NCBI RefSeq assembly: GCF_018070025.1
Contig: NZ_JAGPYQ010000001.1
Coordinates: forward strand, 2,480,001 to 2,544,000
DNA from: Streptomyces liliiviolaceus
Lineage (GTDB): Bacteria > Actinomycetota > Actinomycetes > Streptomycetales > Streptomycetaceae
Length of the DNA: 64,000 nt
Direction of reading: 5' to 3'
The translations under genes were made by a program, and so were the position numbers. Shown here in pieces: positions 53,368-64,000 of this stretch; positions within the stretch are counted from its first letter, which is position 1, and each line of letters starts with the position of its first letter. The notes below the pieces were generated by a model. That model saw only the letters and a program-made list of their open reading frames with translations, ran no database searches and was not told the DNA's origin.

Positions 53368-54177
53368 GTGCGGGTTCCCGTCGTCCATCAGCAGGGTCGG
53401 CGGCGGCGTGCGCGGTACGCCCGGCTCCTCTGGAACGGCGCCGAAGTCGTCGTGACCCTCGGTGTCGTCCTCCTGCTCCTCGTCGCCCATCAACTGTGGT
53501 GGACCAACCGGCAGGCCAGGGAAGGCGCCGAGCGCAAGGTCCAGGCCCTGGAACGGGAGTGGGAGGCGGAGGGGGAGAAGGAGGGGGAGGGCGGCCGTGA
53601 GGACGGGGTGGCGTCCGGAGAGAGTGGCGCGGCTCCTCCCGCGTCGCGTACCGGTTCAGGTTCCAGTTCCGGTTCAGGTTCCGGTTCCGGCGAGGGCCGC
53701 TCCGGCACCGACTCACCGCCCCGCTGGGACCAGGCCTACGCCGTCCTCCGCATTCCCCGGCTCGGGCTCCGTGTGCCCGTCGCCGAAGGGGTCGGGAAGT
53801 CCGGTGTGCTCGACAAGGGGTACGTCGGGCACTATCCGGACACCGCCCAGCCCGGCCGCGTCGGGAACTTCGCTCTCGCCGGGCACCGGAACACCCATGG
53901 CGAGCCGTTCCGGTACCTCGACCGGCTGCGCCGCGGGGACCGGGTCGTGGTCGAGACCCGGGCCGCCGTCTACACGTACGCCGTCGACCGGACGCTGCCG
54001 CGGACCTCGCCCGGGGACGGCGGGACGATACGGGCGATTCCTCGCAGTACGGTCAAGCCGGCGTACGGGTACACCGAGCCCGCGCACTATCTGACGCTCA
54101 CCACCTGCACACCCCAGTACACCTCCAAGTACCGCCTGGTCGTCTGGGGGAAGCTCCGTTCCGTGCGGCCCCGCTAG
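53368..54177 (+). CDS. srtE: Class E sortase
   Basis: A 269-residue membrane-anchored transpeptidase starting at GTG 53368 with GGAGG upstream. One N-terminal helix (VVVTLGVVLLLLVAHQLWW) is followed by a charged linker with a Gly/Ser repeat (SGSSSGSGSGSGEG). The sortase barrel begins at WDQAYAVLRIPRLGLRVPV. Catalytic His is in ALAGHRNTHGEPF, Cys in LTLTTCTPQYTSKYRLVVWG (TLxTC), with Arg in YRLV. Streptomyces class E sortases attach chaplins and other LAXTG-type proteins to the wall. No substrate gene is adjacent. Converges on the kinase operon. Confidence 0.93.
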   Translation: MRVPVVHQQGRRRRARYARLLWNGAEVVVTLGVVLLLLVAHQLWWTNRQAREGAERKVQALEREWEAEGEKEGEGGREDGVASGESGAAPPASRTGSGSSSGSGSGSGEGRSGTDSPPRWDQAYAVLRIPRLGLRVPVAEGVGKSGVLDKGYVGHYPDTAQPGRVGNFALAGHRNTHGEPFRYLDRLRRGDRVVVETRAAVYTYAVDRTLPRTSPGDGGTIRAIPRSTVKPAYGYTEPAHYLTLTTCTPQYTSKYRLVVWGKLRSVRPR

Positions 54178-54185
54178 CCCTCGAC

Positions 54186-54232
54186 CCCTCAGTCCCTCGA
54201 TCCCTCAGTCCCTCGATCCCTCAGTTCCTCGA

Positions 54233-54233
<1 letters not shown>
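54186..54233. repeat. Three 16-base tandem repeats
   Basis: CCCTCAGTCCCTCGAT occurs at 54186-54201 and 54202-54217, with a one-base variant at 54218-54233, exactly between the convergent sortase and kinase genes. Confidence 0.9.
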
Positions 54234-56548
<2,315 letters not shown>

Positions 56549-56550
56549 CG

Positions 56551-58899
56551 CTACACCTTGGAGGGGGCTTCGCCGAGGTAGCGGAACCTGCCGCCCTCGA
56601 CCTGGTGCAGGAAGATGCCCCAGCCGGCGAACGTGCCGTCCTCCGGCTTGAAGGAGAACTCCTTGGTGATGCCCTTGTAGCGGCTCGCGCGCAGCAGCTC
56701 CACGAGCTTCTTGCGGCTCGGGGGACGGGCGGAAACCTGCTTGTTCTTGGCGTTCGTGGCCTTCAGCAGCTCCTGGACGACGAGGTTGACGGTGTCGTAC
56801 GCCTCGGCCGCGTAGTAGCCGGGCGCGGCGTCGTAGCGTTTGCGGAACGCGGCGGTGAAGGCCTTCGCGGCCGGTACGGAGGCCGGGTCGACGAAGGACG
56901 CGGTCATCAGCCAGCCCTCGGCGGCCTCCCCGGCGCTCTTCAGGAACTCCGGGTCGATCACGGCCTGCGAGGCGAGCCGCGGTCCGTCGAAACCGGCCGC
57001 CGACAGCTCCCGGGCCACCCGGGCCGCGCCCGGCGCGTATCCGGCGTAGACGAACGAGCCGATCCCGGCCCGCAGCATGTCGGTGACGACCGGTCCCACG
57101 TCCTCGGTGCCCGCCGGGATCACCCGGGGGTAGGCCGGGCGGCCCAGACTGCGCATCATGGTGGCGTTGATCCCGGCGGACTCCTGGGCGTACGTCTGCC
57201 CGGTGCGGTCCTGGAGCAGACCGGCACGCAGCGCTCCCGCTCCCGGTGCCGACTGCTCCGTGGCCTTCGTGTGCTTCATGAGATAGACGCTCATGGGGAG
57301 GGAGAGGGCCGCGTCGCTGGGCCGGCAGTGCACGAAGGACCGGTACTCCTTCGAGGTCAGGAGCAGCCCTCCGGCCGAGACCGACAGCAACGGCAGCAGG
57401 GCCTCGTCGTACGTGCCGAGGACCGCGACGGCCGCCTCGTCGCTGGTGGGGCCGAGCACGGCGAGCACGTCGGTGTCCTGGATCAGCTTCTTCGCCGCGC
57501 CCGGCGCCCCCGCCGCGCTGCCCCCGTCGTCCACGGCCTTCAGGGCGAGCTCGAAGGGCTTGTCCTTACGGGAGTTGTACTGCTCGACCGCCAGCCGGGC
57601 GCCCCGCACCTGCGCCTCGCCCGCCTTCCGGGAGGCACCGCTCAGATCCGCCTGTACGCCGATGGCCCAGCGGCGGGTCCCCGGCGTACCCGGGTCGTCG
57701 TCGCGCAGGGCCGCCCAGGCCGCGGTACCGCCCGCCGCCATGAGCAGCGCCGCGCCGGACGCGAGGAGCAGCCGTCGGCGGCCGGGGGACGCGGGCTCCG
57801 CCGCCATGTCCTTGGTCTCGCCCGAGCCCCCGGAGCCCACTGTGCTTTCCGCGCCCCCAGTGCCCCCAGTGCCCCCAGTGCCCCCTGTGCCTTCCGGGTC
57901 CCCGGTCCGGGTTCCGGCGGCCGTCGGCTCGATGTCGGGGAGCGCCAGCATCTCGGCCGAACGGTCGGCGATGCCCCGTACGACGTCCTCGGGCAGCCAG
58001 GCGATCTGCTCGCCCCGGGGGATCGCGTCCTCGACCAGCAGGACCGTGTCGATCTGTTCGGCCGTCGGACGGTCCGCCGGGTCCTTCGCCAGGCACAGGC
58101 GCAGCAGCGTCAGCAGGTCGACACCACCGGCGGAATCGGCGGAGTCGGCGGAATCCGTGGAGTCGTCGGCGTCGGTGGGGGCGGCGGGGACGCCGGACAG
58201 GTCCGGTTCGTCGTGGACCGTGCGGTAGAGCAGGGCGTCCGCTGTGCCGAAGCCGAACGGCGGCCGGCCGCTCGCCGCGTACGCCAGCAGACAGCCCAGC
58301 GAGAAGATGTCGCTCGCCGGGCCCACCGCCGCGCCGCGCGCCTCGGCCTGCTCGGGGGAGAGGAAACCGGGCGTGCCGACGACCAGGTCGGTGGAGGTGA
58401 TCGCGGTCCCGTCGGTCGACCGGGCGATCCCGAAGTCGATCAGGCGGGGGCCGTCCATGGCGAGCAGGACGTTGGCGGGCTTGACGTCGCGGTGGACCAG
58501 CCCGGCCGCGTGCACCTCGCGCAGCGCGGCGGCGAGCATCCTGGCCAGGGCGAGCACGCTGCGGGTGGGCAGCGGGCCGTGCCGGACGACCGACTCCTCA
58601 AGCGAGGGGCCCGGTACGAAGGCGGTGGCCAGCCACGGCTCGTCCGCGTCCGGGTCCGCGCCGGTGACCGGCACCGCCCAGGGGCTGCTCACCCGGCGGG
58701 CCGTCTCGACCTCCCGGCGGAAGCGGGCACGGAAGTCGGGCTCGTCCGCGTACTCGGACCGGACGACCTTGACGGCGGCCAGGGCGCCGGCCTCGGTACG
58801 GCCGAGGTAGACCACGCCCATGCCGCCCGCGCCGAGCCGGGCCAGCAGCCGGTGGCCGCCGATCCGTGCGGGGTCGGTGGGGAGCAGCGGCCCGCTCAT
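56551..58899 (-). CDS. Receptor Ser/Thr protein kinase fused to ABC-type ligand-binding domain (copy 2)
   Basis: A 782-residue paralogue with the same layout. The kinase has GAGGMG (23-28), K44, HRD 136-138 and DFG 155-157. A Gly-Gly-Thr repeat linker is followed by a membrane helix and a type I periplasmic-binding domain (WAIGVQADLSGASRK, FELALKAVDDGGS, YDEALLPLLSVSAGG, APGYYAAEAYDTVNLVVQEL). The start ATG 58899 overlaps the stop of the upstream lipoprotein gene (ATGA). All motifs needed for an active kinase are present. Together with copy 1 and the lipoprotein it forms a tight three-gene operon. Confidence 0.92.
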   Translation of the reverse strand: MSGPLLPTDPARIGGHRLLARLGAGGMGVVYLGRTEAGALAAVKVVRSEYADEPDFRARFRREVETARRVSSPWAVPVTGADPDADEPWLATAFVPGPSLEESVVRHGPLPTRSVLALARMLAAALREVHAAGLVHRDVKPANVLLAMDGPRLIDFGIARSTDGTAITSTDLVVGTPGFLSPEQAEARGAAVGPASDIFSLGCLLAYAASGRPPFGFGTADALLYRTVHDEPDLSGVPAAPTDADDSTDSADSADSAGGVDLLTLLRLCLAKDPADRPTAEQIDTVLLVEDAIPRGEQIAWLPEDVVRGIADRSAEMLALPDIEPTAAGTRTGDPEGTGGTGGTGGTGGAESTVGSGGSGETKDMAAEPASPGRRRLLLASGAALLMAAGGTAAWAALRDDDPGTPGTRRWAIGVQADLSGASRKAGEAQVRGARLAVEQYNSRKDKPFELALKAVDDGGSAAGAPGAAKKLIQDTDVLAVLGPTSDEAAVAVLGTYDEALLPLLSVSAGGLLLTSKEYRSFVHCRPSDAALSLPMSVYLMKHTKATEQSAPGAGALRAGLLQDRTGQTYAQESAGINATMMRSLGRPAYPRVIPAGTEDVGPVVTDMLRAGIGSFVYAGYAPGAARVARELSAAGFDGPRLASQAVIDPEFLKSAGEAAEGWLMTASFVDPASVPAAKAFTAAFRKRYDAAPGYYAAEAYDTVNLVVQELLKATNAKNKQVSARPPSRKKLVELLRASRYKGITKEFSFKPEDGTFAGWGIFLHQVEGGRFRYLGEAPSKV

Positions 58900-59732
58900 T
58901 GCGGTGCCTCCAGTTCGGTCTCGACGCGGCTCAGCATCTGACCCGCTCCCTGTCGCAGCGCGGAGTCGACGTCGTCGTCGGAGCGCCCCTTCGCCCCCCG
59001 GCCGACGACGGCCACGGTGACCTGGCCCAGCCGGCTCTGCACCCAGTAGTAGTAGTGGGGGCCGCCGAGTGTGTCGCTGTAGTACTTGCCGCCCTCCGTG
59101 AGCGAGTCCTCGGAGGTGAAGTTGGCCAGCAGACCGTAGGCCGCGCCCTGCGAGAGCAGTCCGGTGATCCGCTCGCCCTGGCGGAGCTGCTGGTCGGGAC
59201 AGCGCAGCGCTTCCTCCAGCATGCCGGCCATTTCCCAGTCGGCGTCGTTCACGGTCCGGTGCACGGTGACGACGGCGGTGACGCGGATCGGGCCCTTGCC
59301 GCCCTCCGCGGGCAGTTCGCTGTTGCGGGTGAGGCTGGCGAGCACCGTCGAGGGCAGCGGCTCGCGCTCCCACACACAGTCGGAGTCGAGTACGGGCCAG
59401 GAGCCGGGGTCGCTCTCGTACGGGCTGCGCCGTACGAAGCCGGGGCCCCAGTTGGTGGGCGTCGCCGCGACCGCGCGGGCCAGGCGCAGGCCCTCGGCGC
59501 GGGTCTTCGGCGCGCGGTCGGGATCGGGGGTGAACCCCAGGGTGGTGGCGCTCGCGCTGGGGGCGGCGCCGGTGGAGCCGGTGGTGGTGGGGGCCGGGCT
59601 CGGGGGCGAGCCGGAGCGGGTGGATCCGGCGGACCCGTCACCTCCGGTCCCCGAACAGGCTCCCAGGCCCCCCAGTAACAGCCCGGTGGCCACGACACCC
59701 GTGAACAGCCGCACGGGTCTCCGGTATCCCAT
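58896..59732 (-). CDS. Lipoprotein encoded with the receptor kinases
   Basis: A 278-residue protein. ATG 59732 with GGGGG just upstream is used; ATGs at 59744 and 59750 are possible. A signal peptide with lipobox LLGGLGAC is followed by a Ser/Thr/Gly/Pro-rich linker and a soluble domain with many short strands (GPIRVTAVVTVHRTVNDADWEMAG, YYYWVQSRLGQVTVAVVG). Two further cysteines may form a disulfide. No catalytic motif is seen. Its stop overlaps the kinase start, so it may be an accessory sensor or a target at the cell surface. Confidence 0.85.
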   Translation of the reverse strand: MGYRRPVRLFTGVVATGLLLGGLGACSGTGGDGSAGSTRSGSPPSPAPTTTGSTGAAPSASATTLGFTPDPDRAPKTRAEGLRLARAVAATPTNWGPGFVRRSPYESDPGSWPVLDSDCVWEREPLPSTVLASLTRNSELPAEGGKGPIRVTAVVTVHRTVNDADWEMAGMLEEALRCPDQQLRQGERITGLLSQGAAYGLLANFTSEDSLTEGGKYYSDTLGGPHYYYWVQSRLGQVTVAVVGRGAKGRSDDDVDSALRQGAGQMLSRVETELEAPQ

Positions 59733-59954
59733 CAGCGCCCCCATCCGCACACGCGTTCCACGCGTTCCCCGCTGGGAGGGTACCGACTATGCCCCTGGGG
59801 TACTACGGGCTTGCTGGAGTCCGTCCGGCGGCCCCCGGCGGCGCATCCTGTATAACGGCAGGAGGCCATGGAGCGCGGAGAAGCTGCGGGTGATCGCCGA
59901 TCATGGCGGACCGTCGCGGAACAGAGTCGCGGAACAGAGGGGAGGGAGCAGTCG

Positions 59955-60269
59955 ATGACACGGACCTGGGCGCACGTGAAGCCCGCCGTCCTGCTGCTCG
60001 TCCTCCTTCTGCAGGTGGCGTTCCTGGACACCGGCAGCCTCTCCGGAGCCGTCGCCGTCACGTTCGCGGCGACCGCCGCGGCCGGGTCGGCGCTCGCCGC
60101 CTGTTCCCTGATCTCCTCACGCCTCGCGCCCGCCGTGCCCCGGACCCGGGTCCGCACCGCCATGCGCGACCGTGAGCAGCGCACGGCGTTCCTGCCGCAG
60201 CGCGATCCCGACGCGCGGGGGCGCAGGCGTCCCCGCGCCCCGGGCCGGTCCCTCCTGACGGCCGCGTAG
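59955..60269 (+). CDS. Small membrane protein (DUF6412-like)
   Basis: A 104-residue protein starting at ATG 59955 with GGAGGGAG upstream. Two hydrophobic helices (VKPAVLLLVLLLQVAFLDT and GAVAVTFAATAAAGSALAACSLI) are followed by a basic cytoplasmic tail rich in Arg/Pro. It precedes the YidC-like gene, an arrangement I associate with DUF6412 proteins. It may assist that insertase; function unknown. Confidence 0.75.
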   Translation: MTRTWAHVKPAVLLLVLLLQVAFLDTGSLSGAVAVTFAATAAAGSALAACSLISSRLAPAVPRTRVRTAMRDREQRTAFLPQRDPDARGRRRPRAPGRSLLTAA

Positions 60270-60457
60270 GGACTCCGCAGCAGCGTTCACCCGATCCTCC
60301 TGATCGTGTTCCTCCTGTTCCTCCTGCTCCGCCTGCTTGCGCAGTGCCCCTCGCGGGTCGTCATGCCGACGCACGTCACGTCCCACTGCGACGCACGTGC
60401 CGCCACGTCACATCTCCTCGGCATCGACGCACCACGAGACCCACGGAGGGCTCACCC

Positions 60458-61246
60458 ATGTTCGCCACCTTCATGTCCGCTTTCGCGAGCCTCGTCGAAG
60501 GACTCGCCGATCTGCTCGGCCCGCTCTTCCACGACTCGGCGACGGCCGCCGCGATCGTCCTGTTCACCGCGTTCGTACGGCTCCTCGTGCACCCCCTGTC
60601 GCGGGCCTCGGCGCGCGGGCAGCGGGCGCGGGCCGCGTTGCAGCCGCGGATCGCCGAGCTGCGCAAGAAGCACGGCAAGAACCCCGAGAAGCTGCAGAAG
60701 GCGGTGATGGAACTGCACGCGGCGGAGAAGGTGTCCCCGCTCTCCGGGTGCCTGCCGAGCCTCTTCCAGCTGCCGGCCTTCTTCCTCCTCTACCACCTGT
60801 TCTCCAACTCCCGGATCGGCGACGAGGCGAACTCCCTGCTCGCCCACAAGCTGTTCGCGGCGCCGCTGGGGGACCGGTGGGCGGACGCGCTGGGCGACGG
60901 CGGGGTCCTCGGGGCGCAGGGCCTTGTGTACATCGGGCTGTTCGTGATCGTCGCCGTCGTCGCGACCTTCAACTACCGCCGGACCAAGCGGACGATGGCC
61001 GCGGGGGCGGCGGCGAACGCGGGCGGTGCCTCGGCATCCGGCGAGGGGCAGCAGGCGGTGCCGGGCATGGGAGCGATCACCAAGATCATGCCGCTGATGT
61101 CCTTCTTCACGCTGCTGACCGTGGCGTTCGTGCCGCTGGCCGCCGCGCTGTACGTGGTGACCAGCACGACCTGGAGCGCGGTCGAGCGGGCGGTGCTGTA
61201 CCGGGACATGCCGGGGGCCGTGCCGGCCGCCGCGGTCATGGGCTGA
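60458..61246 (+). CDS. YidC/Oxa1-family membrane protein insertase
   Basis: A 262-residue protein starting at ATG 60458 (GGAGGG site). It has the YidC/Oxa1 core with about five helices: TAFVRLLVHPLSRASARGQRAR holds the hydrophilic-groove arginine in the first core helix. The amphipathic loop (PRIAELRKKHGKNPEKLQKAVMELHAAEKVSPLSGCLPSLFQLP) follows, and TMPLMSFFTLLTVAFVPLAAALYVV-like sequence ends it. It is shorter than the housekeeping YidC and lacks a large extracellular domain, so it is probably a second, specialised insertase. Paired with the small membrane gene upstream. Confidence 0.9.
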   Translation: MFATFMSAFASLVEGLADLLGPLFHDSATAAAIVLFTAFVRLLVHPLSRASARGQRARAALQPRIAELRKKHGKNPEKLQKAVMELHAAEKVSPLSGCLPSLFQLPAFFLLYHLFSNSRIGDEANSLLAHKLFAAPLGDRWADALGDGGVLGAQGLVYIGLFVIVAVVATFNYRRTKRTMAAGAAANAGGASASGEGQQAVPGMGAITKIMPLMSFFTLLTVAFVPLAAALYVVTSTTWSAVERAVLYRDMPGAVPAAAVMG

Positions 61247-61406
61247 CGGACGTGCCCGTCCTCGCGGTCGACGGACCGGCTCCCGTGGTGACGGTCCAGT
61301 CCGTGAACCGGGTATTGCGGACTGGACGCCGACCTTGGAGGATCGACCAGTCCTCCGATGGCTGCACCCATCGGTCGGCCGCCCGCGATCAAGGGAGACA
61401 CTGCTC

Positions 61407-62264
61407 ATGAAGCTGCTGCGAGTCGGTACGGCGGGGGCCGAGCGTCCCGCGCTGCTCGATGCCGAGGGAGTACTGCGGGACCTGTCGGGCGTCGTGCCGG
61501 ACATCGACGGGGCGCTGCTCGCCGACGACGTGGCGCTCGGCCGGATCCGTACCGCCGCCGAGGCCGGGGAACTGCCCGCGCTCGACGCGGACGGGCTGCG
61601 GGTCGGGCCGCCGGTCGCCCGGATAGGCAAGGTCGTCTGCATTGGCCTCAACTACCACGACCACGCGCGCGAGACGGGGGCCGAGCCGCCCGCCGAGCCG
61701 GTGATCTTCTTCAAGGCCGCGGACACGGTGGTCGGGCCGCACGACACGGTGCTCGTGCCGCGTGGCTCGGTCAAGACCGACTGGGAGGTCGAGCTGGCCG
61801 TCGTCATCGGGCGTACGGCGCGCTACCTCGGCTCGCGCGAGGAGGCGCTCGCGCATGTCGCCGGGTACGCGGTCGCGCACGACGTGTCCGAGCGGGAGTT
61901 CCAGATCGAGCGTGGCGGGACCTGGGACAAGGGGAAGAACTGCGAGACGTTCAATCCGCTGGGGCCGTGGCTGGTGACGGCCGACGAGGTGCCGGATCCG
62001 CAGGCGCTCGGGCTGAAGCTGTGGGTGAACGGGGAGTTGCGGCAGGACGGCAGCACGGGCGATCAGATCTTCTCCGTCGCGGAAGTGGTGCGGTACGTGA
62101 GTCAGTTCATGACTCTCTATCCCGGGGATGTCATCAACACCGGGACGCCTGCGGGGGTTGCTTTGGGGATGCCTGAGCCGAAGCCGTTCCTTCGGGCGGG
62201 GGATGTCGTGGAGTTGGAGATCGGGGGGTTGGGGCGGCAGCGGCAGGTTTTCGCTCCTGCGTAG
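61407..62264 (+). CDS. Fumarylacetoacetate hydrolase-family protein
   Basis: A 285-residue FAH-superfamily enzyme starting at ATG 61407 with GGGAGA upstream. The metal and active-site pattern is present: CIGLNYHDHARETG, VIFFKAADTVVGPHD, DWEVELAVVIGR (metal ligands), then KNCETFNPLGPWLVTADEV and NTGTPAGVALGM. The group includes ureidoglycolate lyase, 2,4-diketo-3-deoxy-L-fuconate hydrolase and acylpyruvases, so it cleaves C-C bonds in keto-acids or lyases similar substrates; the exact one is not determinable. It stands alone before a repeat cluster. Confidence 0.9.
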   Translation: MKLLRVGTAGAERPALLDAEGVLRDLSGVVPDIDGALLADDVALGRIRTAAEAGELPALDADGLRVGPPVARIGKVVCIGLNYHDHARETGAEPPAEPVIFFKAADTVVGPHDTVLVPRGSVKTDWEVELAVVIGRTARYLGSREEALAHVAGYAVAHDVSEREFQIERGGTWDKGKNCETFNPLGPWLVTADEVPDPQALGLKLWVNGELRQDGSTGDQIFSVAEVVRYVSQFMTLYPGDVINTGTPAGVALGMPEPKPFLRAGDVVELEIGGLGRQRQVFAPA

Positions 62265-62336
62265 GCGTTCCACTCGGGGGCGGGGAACTCGGCGGGGGCG
62301 GGGAACGTCGGCGCGTTGTCGGCTGCGGCGCCGTCG

Positions 62337-62410
62337 TGGCTGGTCGCGCAGTTCCCCGCGCCCCTTGGGGGCTGCGCCCCCTGAAAGATTGCGCCGTTCC
62401 CCGCGCCCCT
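62337..62410. repeat. Two copies of the GCGCAGTTCCCCGCGCCCC repeat
   Basis: GTGGCTGGTCGCGCAGTTCC at 62337 and a second GCGCCGTTCCCCGCGCCCC copy at 62390-62408, directly before the stop of the convergent heme-degrading-domain gene. Confidence 0.85.
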
Positions 62411-62902
62411 TTACTCGGTCAGGAAGCGTGTCAGGGCTTCCACCACCATGGCGTGGTCCTCCAGTTGGGGGAGGCCCGAGACCACCACCGTGCCGATCAC
62501 GCCTGTGTCCTTGACCGTGATCGGGAACGCTCCACCGTGGGCCGCGTACGTGTCGGGGTCCAGGCGGGAGGAGTCCTCGAACGTCGTGTTCTTGGCGCGG
62601 AAGCGGGTGCCGACCAGGAGGGACGAGGCGGCGTAGCGTTCGACGACCCGGCGCTTGCGGTCGATCCAGGCGTCGTTGTCCTGGGTCGAGCCGGGGAGCG
62701 CGGCGTGGAAGAGCTGCTGGCCGCCGCGGCGGATGTCGATGGCGACGGGCGCGCCGCGCTCGCGGGCCAGCTCGACGAGGAGCGAGCCGAGGGTCCACGC
62801 GTCGTCGTGGGTGAAGCGGGGGAGCGTCAGGCTTCGCTCCTGCTCCTCCAACTCGGCGACGGTCGGCGCCGGCGAGGGCGTGGAGGGCGTGGGAGTGCTC
62901 AC
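62411..62902 (-). CDS. Heme-degrading domain (UPF0303/HbpS-like) family protein
   Basis: A 163-residue protein starting at GTG 62902, which overlaps the stop of the oxidoreductase gene by four bases. After a Ser/Thr/Pro-rich start it shows EEQERSLTLPRFTHDDAWTLGSLLVELARERGAPVAIDIRRGGQQLFHAALPG and a later FPITVKDTGVIGTVVVSGLPQLEDHAMVVEALT, matching the UPF0303/GlcG-HbpS fold that binds heme or small ligands. Its tight coupling to a Gfo/Idh/MocA dehydrogenase is a common Streptomyces pairing. Function of this one unknown. Confidence 0.88.
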   Translation of the reverse strand: MSTPTPSTPSPAPTVAELEEQERSLTLPRFTHDDAWTLGSLLVELARERGAPVAIDIRRGGQQLFHAALPGSTQDNDAWIDRKRRVVERYAASSLLVGTRFRAKNTTFEDSSRLDPDTYAAHGGAFPITVKDTGVIGTVVVSGLPQLEDHAMVVEALTRFLTE

Positions 62903-64000
62903 AGGGTCACCGTCACGTTCTCGTGGGCCGAGCGGTACGCGGCCTCCAGGACGTCCAGGGCCGCGGCCGCCTCCAGCGCGGTGACCGGGTTCTCGCCTGT
63001 GCCGCGCAGGGCCTCGGCGACCGCCGCGTAGTACGCGGGGTACGCGCCCGGCACGGTCGGGACCGGGGTGCCGCCGCCGGTCAGCGGGGACTCTCCGGAG
63101 CCGACGCGGCCCCACAGCTGCTCCGGCTCCACGCCCCACTCCTTCTCGCCGCCCGCGACCGGGCGTCCGCCGTCGCGCAGGGTGGCCTCCTGGGGGTCGA
63201 GGCCGTACTTCACGTAACCGGCCTTCGAGCCCAGCGTCCGGAAGCGCGGGCCGAGTTGGGCCGTCGTCGCGGAGGCGTAGAGGTGGGAGCGGACGCCGTT
63301 CGTGTGCGTGATCGCGATGAACGTGTCGTCGTCGGCCTCGGCGCCGGCGCGGCGGACGTCCGACTCCGCGTACACGGTGGCCGCGGGGCCGAAGAGGACG
63401 AGCGCCTGGTCGACCACGTGGCTGCCGAGGTCGTACAGCAGACCTCCGATCTCTGCTGGGTCGCCGGACTCGCGCCAGCCGCCCTTGAGTTCGGGGCGCC
63501 AGCGCTCGAAGCGGGACTCGAAGCGGTACACGTCGCCGAGTTCGCCGTCGACGATCAGCTTCCGGAGCGTCAGGAAGTCGTTGTCCCAGCGGCGGTTCTG
63601 GAAGACGGAGAGCAGCAGGCCGCGTTCGTCGGCGAGGGCGGCCAGCTCGCGGGCCTCGGCCGCCGCGCCCGCGATCGGCTTGTCGACGACCACCGGCAGG
63701 CCCGCTTCGAGGGCCGCCCTGGCGATCGGGACGTGCGTCTTGTTCGGGGACGCGATGACGATCAGGTCCAGCTCGTCCGCGCGCTGCCAGAGCTCGTCGG
63801 GGGACGTCGCGAACCGCACGCCGGGGAACTCGTCCCGCGCCTGTGCCTGCCGGTCCGGGTTCCCCGTGACGACCGTGTCGAGGACGAGGCCCTCGGTGGC
63901 GGCGATCAGCGGCGCGTGGAAGACGGAGCCCGCGAGGCCGTAGCCGACGAGACCCACGCGGAAGGGGCCTTCGCGGCGGGAGTCCGGGCGGAGAGAGGTG
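62899..64000 (-). CDS. Gfo/Idh/MocA-family oxidoreductase (5' end beyond window)
   Basis: The reading frame remains open to the window edge; the likely start is past 64000, since residues upstream of the GTG at 63957 (SRREGPFR) continue the protein. The N-terminal Rossmann motif is VGLVGYGLAGSVFHAPLI. ASPNKTHVPIA and VVVDKPIAG (catalytic Lys) mark the family, and the GGLLYDLGSHVVDQAL segment follows. These NAD(P)-dependent enzymes oxidise or reduce sugars such as inositol or glucose derivatives. It is translationally coupled to the heme-degrading-domain gene. Confidence 0.92.
   Translation of the reverse strand, partial: TSLRPDSRREGPFRVGLVGYGLAGSVFHAPLIAATEGLVLDTVVTGNPDRQAQARDEFPGVRFATSPDELWQRADELDLIVIASPNKTHVPIARAALEAGLPVVVDKPIAGAAAEARELAALADERGLLLSVFQNRRWDNDFLTLRKLIVDGELGDVYRFESRFERWRPELKGGWRESGDPAEIGGLLYDLGSHVVDQALVLFGPAATVYAESDVRRAGAEADDDTFIAITHTNGVRSHLYASATTAQLGPRFRTLGSKAGYVKYGLDPQEATLRDGGRPVAGGEKEWGVEPEQLWGRVGSGESPLTGGGTPVPTVPGAYPAYYAAVAEALRGTGENPVTALEAAAALDVLEAAYRSAHENVTVTL

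Overview
The window is high-GC actinobacterial chromosome, almost certainly Streptomyces. Supporting signs are GC-rich third codon positions, many GTG starts with GGAGG ribosome binding sites, an SsgA-family sporulation protein, DasR operators on an N-acetylglucosamine PTS, a class E sortase, DUF397/helix-turn-helix pairs, and the short palindromic repeat (core GCGCGGGGAACTGCGC) that litters Streptomyces intergenic DNA. From memory, the order ssgG, secreted M6 protease, pncA/pncB, clpS, mec-cysO-cysM, nagE2-nagE1-nagF, rph, rdgB matches the SCO29xx region of S. coelicolor. No search was run.

Layout. 1-5 kb: the end of an FAD-linked oxidase, ssgG, two RDD membrane proteins and a small membrane protein. 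5-9 kb: a large secreted M6 metalloprotease, a small unknown gene and a 102-bp tandem repeat. 8-17 kb: NAD salvage (pncA, pncB), clpS, a DUF2017 gene, an amino acid permease, the sulfur-carrier cysteine pathway (Mec protease, CysO, CysM, with a cysteine-bearing leader peptide on a probably leaderless transcript), a membrane-tethered PemK/MazF-like protein and a metallo-beta-lactamase-fold hydrolase. 17-21 kb: the GlcNAc PTS genes under dre operators. 20.8-26.4 kb: rph, a lipoprotein, rdgB, an atypical tRNA, two tandem HNH nucleases, bcp, a GroES-like protein and a guanidinium exporter behind a guanidine-III riboswitch. 26.4-42.5 kb: a class A penicillin-binding protein, an ABC-2 exporter operon, envelope and transport genes, two SGNH hydrolases and a GlxA-type regulator.

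42.5-52.1 kb is the accessory part. Its codon use is less GC-rich than the flanks. It holds a radical SAM enzyme with SPASM-like extra cysteines next to a possible precursor peptide, an XRE-TPR regulator, a DUF397/HTH/anti-sigma-like ATPase regulatory set, and two neighbouring enzymes that look like unrelated kinds of modification-dependent (type IV) restriction enzyme. One is ScoMcrA-like (probable sulfur-binding, SRA-like and HNH domains). The other is SauUSI-like (PLD nuclease, helicase, DUF3427-like tail). No DNA methyltransferase, integrase or transposase is visible beside them.

52-64 kb returns to core-like DNA: a SEC-C protein, sortase E, an operon of a lipoprotein and two receptor-type Ser/Thr kinases fused to amino-acid-binding-type sensor domains, a YidC/Oxa1 homologue, a fumarylacetoacetate-hydrolase-family enzyme, a heme-degrading-domain protein and an oxidoreductase cut by the window edge.

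The most noteworthy items are the paired type IV restriction genes, the radical SAM/peptide locus, the short-variable-loop tRNA with a UAG anticodon beside paired HNH genes, the CysO C-terminus that appears to need trimming, and the kinase-sensor operon.
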